Of a stretch of DNA of 10,420 nt, positions 5,771 through 10,420 are shown piece by piece. Made by a program: the position numbers and the translations under genes. This stretch comes from an uncultured Lachnospiraceae bacterium (GTDB lineage: Bacteria > Bacillota > Clostridia > Lachnospirales > Lachnospiraceae). The notes under the pieces were generated by a model that was not told the origin of the DNA, made no database searches, and saw only the letters and a program-made list of their open reading frames with translations. The number at the start of each line of letters is the position of its first letter. The stretch's first letter is position 1. The stretch spans positions 1 through 10,420 of the forward strand of contig CAMOZD010000015.1 of NCBI GenBank assembly GCA_946630645.1, written 5' to 3'.

Positions 5771-6609
5771 AGGGCATCTTCCACGGCCGTGTAGTCCCGG
5801 CCGGGATTCTTTCTCCTGCCGATCTCAACCAGGGTCCGGGACAACAGCCGGTAAAGCTGTCTTTGCCCAGGGTCCAGACAACGGAGATGCTTCTCTACCG
5901 TCGTCACATCTGCCCGCTCCACGGGACCGGTCAGACTGGCCGTCGTTCCCTGGTCCACGATGTGCTGCATATTACTGATCAGGATGGGAGCCAGGGCCCT
6001 GGCTGCACTGTCCTCATCAAAACCGCATTCCTTCATCAGGTCCAGACCATTCTGCACCAGGCCCACCACCAGATTACTACAGATGGCTGCCGCACAGTGA
6101 TACTTGACCTTGTCTCCGGCCTCAATGAAACTGACCGGATTGCCGAAAGACCGGAAAAGATCCGCGACCATATCCAGATGTTCCTGGTCTCCTTCAATTG
6201 TAAAATGGGCATGTGAAAGCTCTTTGTAAGAATGAAACTTGTCGCTTACTGCAAAGAGTGGATGGATAGAATATCCGAAGGCTCCCCTGTCCTCTATGCC
6301 GGGAAAGGCTTCCCGCGAAGACAGAGCACCGCTGCAATGACATATAAACTTTCCCTCTAAAGGGAGATCCCGGATCTGATCCCAGACCTTGGTAATCAGT
6401 CCGTCAGGAACCGTCAGGAACAGAGCGTCACTATCATTAACCAGCTTAGAAATATCTTCATAGGCCTTAGTGTGACCGGCAAACTCCGCCGCTTCCTCTG
6501 CGCAGCCACTGGCTGTATCATAAAACCCCGAAAGGTCCAGCCCATGGTCTGCAAAAAACCTGGCCAGGGAACATCCTACCTTCCCCGCACCAATAAAACC
6601 AATTCTCAT
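5755..6609 (-). CDS. Rossmann-like/DUF2520 oxidoreductase, probable PanG-type ketopantoate reductase
   Basis: This protein has 284 residues. The N-terminus MRIGFIGAGKVGCSLARFF is a Rossmann fold with a GxGxxG dinucleotide loop (GAGKVG, residues 7-12), as in NAD(P)-dependent reductases. The second half is the helical DUF2520 domain, with conserved-looking blocks KVKYHCAAAICSN and TGPVERADVTTVEKHL. It is the first gene of an operon with panB, panC, panD and coaBC, where the only missing pantoate step is NADPH-dependent reduction of ketopantoate. A reductase of this kind (PanG, unlike classic PanE) is known from Francisella, and I infer the same role here; the activity is not shown by sequence alone. 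The start is the ATG at 6607-6609, with AGGTGA six bases upstream inside a hairpin; the GTG three codons earlier overlaps that site. Confidence 0.85.
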   Translation of the reverse strand: MRIGFIGAGKVGCSLARFFADHGLDLSGFYDTASGCAEEAAEFAGHTKAYEDISKLVNDSDALFLTVPDGLITKVWDQIRDLPLEGKFICHCSGALSSREAFPGIEDRGAFGYSIHPLFAVSDKFHSYKELSHAHFTIEGDQEHLDMVADLFRSFGNPVSFIEAGDKVKYHCAAAICSNLVVGLVQNGLDLMKECGFDEDSAARALAPILISNMQHIVDQGTTASLTGPVERADVTTVEKHLRCLDPGQRQLYRLLSRTLVEIGRRKNPGRDYTAVEDALAEDF

Positions 6610-6614
6610 CAATA

Positions 6615-6634
6615 TCACCTACCTTCGCAGGTGA
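6615..6634 (-). promoter_or_regulatory. Hairpin covering the ribosome binding site of the first pan gene
   Basis: On the minus strand TCACCT (6629-6634) pairs perfectly with AGGTGA (6615-6620), the ribosome binding site six bases before the ATG at 6609. The shorter fold ACCT-GCGA-AGGT (6621-6632), with a GNRA loop, uses the same ACCT but leaves the ribosome binding site free. These two folds exclude each other, the layout expected of a translational on/off switch. It follows directly after the tandem bulged hairpins at 6641-6715. Confidence 0.5.
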
Positions 6635-6640
6635 CGCTCT

Positions 6641-6668
6641 GAGTCTTATTCCTGTCAGATATAAGCTC
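6641..6668 (-). ncRNA. pan-motif hairpin, second copy
   Basis: In the minus-strand RNA, a 3-bp stem (GAG/CUC) is followed by a 5-bp stem (CUUAU/AUAAG) and a 3-bp stem (UCU/GGA) closed by the loop GACA. One unpaired A (6660) lies between the second and third stems on the 5' side, and one unpaired A (6644) lies between the first and second on the 3' side. The layout is identical, element by element, to the hairpin at 6688-6715, though the stem sequences differ, so the pairing is supported by compensatory change. Two bulged adenosines in tandem hairpins upstream of pantothenate genes is the published description of the 'pan' RNA motif; I made the match from memory, not by a covariance search. 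Confidence 0.75.
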
Positions 6669-6687
6669 CTGGTTTCTATGTCACAAA

Positions 6688-6715
6688 CGGTATGGTTTCT
6701 TGCGAATACCATCCA
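6688..6715 (-). ncRNA. pan-motif hairpin, first copy
   Basis: In the minus-strand RNA, UGG/CCG (with one U-G pair), AUGGU/ACCAU and UUC/GAA stack into a stem capped by the GNRA loop GCAA. Unpaired adenosines lie at 6707 (5' side) and 6691 (3' side). It is 28 bases long, exactly like the second copy, from which it is separated by 19 bases. It sits in the leader of the pan operon, about 50 bases from the predicted transcription start. A long-range pairing AGCGCC/GGCGCT (6763-6768 with 6719-6724) could close a further 5' domain. The natural ligand or partner of this RNA class is, to my knowledge, not established. Confidence 0.75.
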
Positions 6716-6718
6716 CAA

Positions 6719-6768
6719 AGCGCCTTGTCATCCGGACCGGGCTTACCGCCTGTCTGGTTTTTGGCGCT
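6719..6768 (-). other. 5'-end stem of the pan operon leader
   Basis: AGCGCC (6719-6724) and GGCGCT (6763-6768) are perfect inverted repeats enclosing 38 bases. On the minus strand the 5' arm starts almost exactly at the predicted transcription start. The interior can form a small GGC/GCC stem and a GUC/GAC stem. It may be a stabilising 5' structure or part of the regulatory RNA. Confidence 0.4.
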
Positions 6769-6773
6769 CCTAT

Positions 6774-6802
6774 AATATAACACTATAGCAAAAAACTGTA
6801 AA
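6774..6802 (-). promoter_or_regulatory. Promoter of the pan-coaBC operon
   Basis: On the minus strand TTTACA (6797-6802, five of six) is followed by a 17-bp spacer and TATATT (6774-6779, five of six), with TGT before it as an extended -10. The predicted start at about 6767 gives a leader of about 158 bases before the ATG at 6609. A 12-bp inverted repeat with one mismatch overlaps the -35: AAAAACTGTAAA (6791-6802) and TTTGCAGTTTTT (6822-6833), centres 31 bp apart, which could be an operator. Confidence 0.75.
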
Positions 6803-6882
6803 CAATTTTTATTTACTCTTTTTTGCAGTTTTTCATGTTGCTTCCTTCAAAATATTCGGCCCAAAGGGGGCAGCCCGGACGT

Positions 6883-6910
6883 AAAAAAGCCCTGCCTCAG
6901 GCAGGGCTTT
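6883..6910 (-). terminator. Intrinsic terminator of murA-metK
   Basis: AAAGCCCTGCCT (6886-6897) and AGGCAGGGCTTT (6899-6910) are perfect inverted repeats around one base, giving about ten pairs with a small loop. On the minus strand the stem runs into TTTTTT (6883-6888). It lies 26 bases after the metK stop codon. This is a textbook Rho-independent terminator and separates metK from the pan operon promoter. Confidence 0.93.
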
Positions 6911-6936
6911 CATGGACATCTATGAATTAATGTAAA

Positions 6937-8124
6937 TTACAGGTACTTTTTCAGGTCATCCACCTTGTCCAGACGCTCCCAGGGAAGATCCAGATCATTA
7001 CGGCCGAAATGACCATAGGCAGCTGTCTGCTTGTAGATAGGCCTTCTCAGATCAAGCATCTTAATAATTCCTGCAGGCCGGAGATCAAAATTCTCGCGGA
7101 TCATCTCCACCAGCTTGTCATCGGAGATCTTGCCGGTACCGAAAGTATCCACCATAATGGATGTGGGACGGGCAACACCGATGGCGTAGGACAGCTGGAT
7201 CTCGCACTTGTCAGCCAGCCCTGCGGCTACGATATTCTTAGCCACATAACGGGCTGCGTAAGCAGCGGACCGGTCCACCTTGGTACAATCCTTGCCGGAA
7301 AAGGCTCCGCCGCCGTGACGGGCATATCCACCATAGGTATCCACGATAATCTTACGGCCGGTCAGGCCACTGTCACCATGGGGTCCACCGATTACAAAAC
7401 GTCCCGTGGGGTTAATAAAGAACTTAGTATTCTCATCGACCATATGATCCGGGAGAATAACATCAAATACATACTTCTTAATATCTTTATGAATCTGTTC
7501 CTGGCTGACCTCCGGGTCATGCTGGGTAGAGAGGACTACCGCATCCAGCCGGTCCGGTCTTCCTTCCTCATCGTACTCTACACTAACCTGGGTCTTTCCA
7601 TCCGGTCTCAGATATGGAAGGGTTCCATCCTTTCTCACCTTGGTAAGCTGGAGGGCCAGCTTGTGGGCCAGGGCTATAGGATAGGGCATGTACTCCTCAG
7701 TCTCATTGCTGGCGTAGCCGAACATCATACCCTGGTCACCGGCGCCGATGGCCTCCAGTTCCTCATCAGACATGATGTTCTCCTTGGCCTCAAGGGCCTT
7801 ATCTACACCCATGGCTATATCAGTGGACTGCTCATCTAAAGCAACCATCACACCACAGGTATCACAGTCAAAGCCAAACTTGCCTCTGGTGTATCCGATC
7901 TCCCGGACAGTATCCCTGACAATCTGCTGGATATCTACATAAGCATTCGTCGTAACTTCTCCCATAACAAAGACAATTCCTGTTGTCACTGATGTCTCAC
8001 AAGCGACACGGCTCATGGGATCTTTTGCCATCAGAGCATCGAGAATAGCATCAGAAATCTGATCACATATCTTATCAGGATGTCCTTCTGTCACTGATTC
8101 TGAAGTAAACAAACGTCTTTCCAT
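6937..8124 (-). CDS. metK: S-adenosylmethionine synthetase (methionine adenosyltransferase)
   Basis: MetK makes S-adenosylmethionine from methionine and ATP, releasing phosphate and diphosphate. It supplies methyl groups for DNA, RNA and lipid methylation. The visible motifs are [13 protein letters not shown] near the N-terminus (His15, Asp17, Lys18 at the ATP site), [12 protein letters not shown] (127-132, the signature hexapeptide) and the phosphate-binding GGGAFSGKD block. Its 395 residues are the usual length. The start is the ATG at 8122-8124, with AGGAG five bases upstream; the TTG five codons earlier overlaps that site. It begins only 23 bases after the murA stop with no terminator between, so it is co-transcribed with murA. 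Many Bacillota carry a SAM riboswitch before metK; none is possible in this short gap. Confidence 0.98.
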   Translation of the reverse strand: MERRLFTSESVTEGHPDKICDQISDAILDALMAKDPMSRVACETSVTTGIVFVMGEVTTNAYVDIQQIVRDTVREIGYTRGKFGFDCDTCGVMVALDEQSTDIAMGVDKALEAKENIMSDEELEAIGAGDQGMMFGYASNETEEYMPYPIALAHKLALQLTKVRKDGTLPYLRPDGKTQVSVEYDEEGRPDRLDAVVLSTQHDPEVSQEQIHKDIKKYVFDVILPDHMVDENTKFFINPTGRFVIGGPHGDSGLTGRKIIVDTYGGYARHGGGAFSGKDCTKVDRSAAYAARYVAKNIVAAGLADKCEIQLSYAIGVARPTSIMVDTFGTGKISDDKLVEMIRENFDLRPAGIIKMLDLRRPIYKQTAAYGHFGRNDLDLPWERLDKVDDLKKYL

Positions 8125-8147
8125 CTTAACTCCTTTCAAAGTACATA

Positions 8148-9461
8148 CTACATCATACTTCCGGTCCTGAATCTGAACTTATTGATCTCCCTGTCGGAAT
8201 CCACTTTCTCAATCAGTCCTCCTAAAGACCGCAGTTTCTCATCAAACCTTTCATATCCTCTCTGTATATATCCAATCTGGGATACAGTAGTATAACCTTC
8301 TGCGGCAAGGCCGGCAATAACCAGAGCGGCTCCGGCACGAAGGTCCGGCGCGTCAATCTCTGCCCCGGTGTACTTGTCCACCCCGTAGATAATGGCCACG
8401 TTTCCGTCGACCATCTTGATATCGGCTCCCATGCGGCGCAGTTCATCTACGTAGCGGAAACGGTTCTCAAATATACTCTCTGTAATTGTGCTGGTCCCCT
8501 TGGACAGGCCGAGGGTAATAGCCATCTGGGGCTGCATATCCGTAGGAAAACCAGGATAAGGTAAGGTCTTGATCTGTGTGTGCTTGAGACGCCGGGTCGC
8601 CACAACGCGGACCGCGTCATCTGACTCCTCCACCTCAGCACCGATCTCAATCAGCTTGGCGCTGATCGCTTCCAAGTGCTTTGGAATCACATTCTTAATC
8701 AGAATGTCACCCTTGGTGGCGGCTGCGGCAACCATAAAAGTTCCGGCCTCGATCTGGTCGGGGATGATAGAATACTCTGCATCATGGAACTTCTCCACGC
8801 CTTTGATGCGGATCACATCTGTTCCCGCACCACGGATGTTGGCCCCCATGCTGTTCAGAAAATTGGCAACATCAACAATATGAGGCTCCTTTGCCGCATT
8901 TTCAATGATGGTATTCCCCTTGGCAAGGGAGGCAGCCATCATAATATTGATGGTAGTTCCCACGGAAACCACATCAAGATATATATGAGCACCGCGGAGC
9001 ACCTTTGCTTCCGCAATGACCATGCCATGTTCAATCTTTACCTTGGCACCCAGGGCCCGGAAGCCCTTGATGTGCTGGTCTATGGGGCGGCTTCCTATAT
9101 CGCAGCCGCCGGGAAGGACAACCTTTGCCTTCCTGTATTTGCCGAGAAGGGCTCCAATCAGATAGTAGGATGCCCTGATCCTTCTTATATATTCATTATC
9201 TACAATTAGATCTCCACTGGCATCAATATTCTTTCCGCTGATCTCAACCTCGTTACTGCTTTTCCGGTCGATCACCGCACCGATCCCCTCCATAGCCTGG
9301 AGGAGAACATTGATGTCTCTCACATCTGGAACATTTTCAATCAGACATCGGCCATCTGTCATAATAGAAGCTGCAAGAATTCCAAGAGCGGCATTCTTCG
9401 CACCGCCAATGACTACTTCTCCCACCAAAGGATTACCACCTTTAATTATATATTGTTCCAT
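8148..9461 (-). CDS. murA: UDP-N-acetylglucosamine 1-carboxyvinyltransferase
   Basis: MurA transfers enolpyruvate from phosphoenolpyruvate to UDP-GlcNAc, the first committed step of peptidoglycan synthesis, in the cytoplasm. The motif [13 protein letters not shown] carries the Lys22-Asn23 pair. [18 protein letters not shown] holds the active-site Cys120, the residue that fosfomycin alkylates, so the Asp variant seen in naturally fosfomycin-resistant MurA is absent. [19 protein letters not shown] and [14 protein letters not shown] are further family blocks. At 437 residues it is full length, slightly above the roughly 420 of many MurA proteins. The ATG at 9459-9461 has GAGG six bases upstream. 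It is the first gene of a two-gene unit with metK and has a strong promoter. Bacillota often have two MurA paralogues; which one this is cannot be told from the window. Confidence 0.97.
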   Translation of the reverse strand: MEQYIIKGGNPLVGEVVIGGAKNAALGILAASIMTDGRCLIENVPDVRDINVLLQAMEGIGAVIDRKSSNEVEISGKNIDASGDLIVDNEYIRRIRASYYLIGALLGKYRKAKVVLPGGCDIGSRPIDQHIKGFRALGAKVKIEHGMVIAEAKVLRGAHIYLDVVSVGTTINIMMAASLAKGNTIIENAAKEPHIVDVANFLNSMGANIRGAGTDVIRIKGVEKFHDAEYSIIPDQIEAGTFMVAAAATKGDILIKNVIPKHLEAISAKLIEIGAEVEESDDAVRVVATRRLKHTQIKTLPYPGFPTDMQPQMAITLGLSKGTSTITESIFENRFRYVDELRRMGADIKMVDGNVAIIYGVDKYTGAEIDAPDLRAGAALVIAGLAAEGYTTVSQIGYIQRGYERFDEKLRSLGGLIEKVDSDREINKFRFRTGSMM

Positions 9462-9543
9462 TACGCACCTCTGTTATCTCTATAGTAAATCTCTTTAGAA
9501 TTATGTCTTTTTCGTCACATTTTCAAAATGCTGACATTGACTA

Positions 9544-9572
9544 ATTATAACAGAAAATAATCTGCTTGTAAA
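9544..9572 (-). promoter_or_regulatory. Promoter of murA-metK
   Basis: On the minus strand TTTACA (9567-9572), a 17-bp spacer and a perfect TATAAT (9544-9549) with TGT before it form an excellent vegetative promoter. The predicted leader is about 76 bases. It lies in the 139-base AT-rich gap after the flavin reductase-like gene. I see no clear terminator in that gap. Confidence 0.8.
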
Positions 9573-9600
9573 TTCATAAATACTATGCTTTTGCGAATAA

Positions 9601-10420
9601 TCAGTACCCTTTTTTCCGGTACTTGCCAGACCCTGATGCCGGCCTCTTTCTCCCGGTTCCAGGACGACCTCCCGACTGTCTGCCTGAACTGGTCGCGGCG
9701 GACCTGTCCGGCCTGCTGCCCGGTCCGGAGGTTCTTTTCCCCGGGAATTTTTTCCCCGGGGATTTTTTCTCCGGGTTCTTTTTCTCTGGGGATTTTTTCT
9801 CCGGGGGTTTTTTCCCCGGGTTCTTTTTCCCGGCCGCCGCAGGGCCGGCCTGGCAGGTCTTCTTTTTTCTAACGGAAAAGCCGAAGCTTCCAAGCTGGTC
9901 TCCCTGGGCAAAATATCCCCCGTGGGAGTATACCAGGGGACGGGTCCGGTCCAGATGAAAGCTGCCCTTCTGATCCATATATCTCTCATCAACGGTCACA
10001 TGGACCACATCTGCCAGAAACATATGATGGGATCCCAGGGCAAGTTCCTGGCTGACCCTGCACTCTATATTTACCGGACTGTCCTTCAGGGAAGCTGCCT
10101 TCACCTTCACTGCCTGGTCTTTCTCCAGCCCGGTCTCCAGGAACTTATCATGGTCTCTTCCTGATCTGACCCCGCAGTAATCCACTGCCCGGACCATATC
10201 CTCCGTAGTCAGGTTCACCACGAACTCCCCGGTCTGACGGATGGCTTCATAGGAGAAGCGCTCCGGCCGCACGGAGATGGATAGCATGGGCGGGTTGGTG
10301 CAGACTGTCCCTGCCCAGGCCACTGTAAATACATTATCCTGACCTGCCCGGTCCCTGACTGTGACCAGGACCGCCGTCAGCTGATTTAACAAATGAACCG
10401 GTTTAAAATCAATCTTTCCC
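9601..10420 (-). CDS. Flavin reductase-like protein with Lys/Pro-rich repeat tail (5' end beyond window)
   Basis: The first roughly 180 visible residues resemble the flavin reductase-like FMN-binding split-barrel family: LTAVLVTV, AWAGTVCTNPPMLSISVRPERFSYE, GEFVVNLTTEDMV, CGVRSGRDHDKF and the LVYSHGGYFAQGD end. Such proteins bind FMN and reduce flavins or act as small oxidoreductases; the substrate here is unknown. The frame stays open to the window edge (GKIDFKPVHLL precedes the first possible internal TTG start at 10392), so the true start lies just outside. After the domain comes a tail of about 89 residues, very rich in Lys, Pro, Gly, Arg and Ser. It includes six five-residue units of the type KKxP[EG] (9736-9825) and ends with a basic Gly/Arg/Ser stretch. 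The tail is not part of the family fold and may bind nucleic acid or membrane; that is a guess. Confidence 0.85.
   Translation of the reverse strand, partial: GKIDFKPVHLLNQLTAVLVTVRDRAGQDNVFTVAWAGTVCTNPPMLSISVRPERFSYEAIRQTGEFVVNLTTEDMVRAVDYCGVRSGRDHDKFLETGLEKDQAVKVKAASLKDSPVNIECRVSQELALGSHHMFLADVVHVTVDERYMDQKGSFHLDRTRPLVYSHGGYFAQGDQLGSFGFSVRKKKTCQAGPAAAGKKNPGKKPPEKKSPEKKNPEKKSPGKKFPGKRTSGPGSRPDRSAATSSGRQSGGRPGTGRKRPASGSGKYRKKGY
9736..9825 (-). repeat. Six in-frame 15-bp repeats in the flavin reductase-like gene
   Basis: Six consecutive 15-base units of the form AAAxxCCCGGRGAAA (minus strand) encode KKNPG, KKPPE, KKSPE, KKNPE, KKSPG and KKFPG. The unit is a multiple of three, so copy-number change keeps the frame. 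Runs of five to six A at unit borders are prone to slippage. Confidence 0.85.

Noticed and set aside
6813..6836. A seven-residue minus-strand ORF (MKNCKKE) with an AAGGA site, just before the pan promoter
   Set aside because: It lies upstream of the predicted pan transcription start and after the metK terminator, so it is probably not transcribed; chance in AT-rich DNA is likely.

Overview
The window reads as a piece of chromosome from a Clostridia-type Bacillota, most likely a Lachnospiraceae gut anaerobe. This is inferred from the protein style, the strong GGAGG-like ribosome binding sites, the use of TTG as a start, extended -10 promoters and the gene order; I could not run a database search. 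All ten recognisable genes lie on the minus strand, so transcription runs from high to low coordinates. There is no sign of phage, insertion sequence, CRISPR array, tRNA or rRNA.

In transcription order, the right end holds the 5'-truncated gene of a flavin reductase-like protein with an unusual Lys/Pro repeat tail (9601 to the window edge). A clear promoter at 9544-9572 then drives murA and metK (23 bases apart), which end at a strong intrinsic terminator (6883-6910). No SAM riboswitch precedes metK.

The centre is a five-gene pantothenate/coenzyme A operon: a Rossmann/DUF2520 protein (probable PanG-type ketopantoate reductase), panB, panC, panD and the bifunctional coaBC. Together these cover ketoisovalerate to pantothenate and then 4'-phosphopantothenate to 4'-phosphopantetheine; the pantothenate kinase step is not encoded here. 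The operon has a good promoter (6774-6802) and a leader of about 158 nt. That leader holds two tandem hairpins of identical architecture, each a stem with two bulged adenosines and a 4-nt loop. This matches the description of the 'pan' RNA motif, an orphan riboswitch candidate. A further hairpin covers the ribosome binding site of the first gene. Each gap inside the operon also carries a GC-rich inverted repeat, and the first gap carries three near-identical 40-bp tandem repeats that begin inside the coding end of the DUF2520 gene. The operon ends at a short hairpin terminator just after coaBC.

The left end holds a stand-alone OmpR-family response regulator whose phosphoacceptor aspartate is replaced by alanine. 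It has its own promoter and a long imperfect palindrome ending in a T-run downstream. The last gene is an RluA-family pseudouridine synthase with its own extended -10 promoter.
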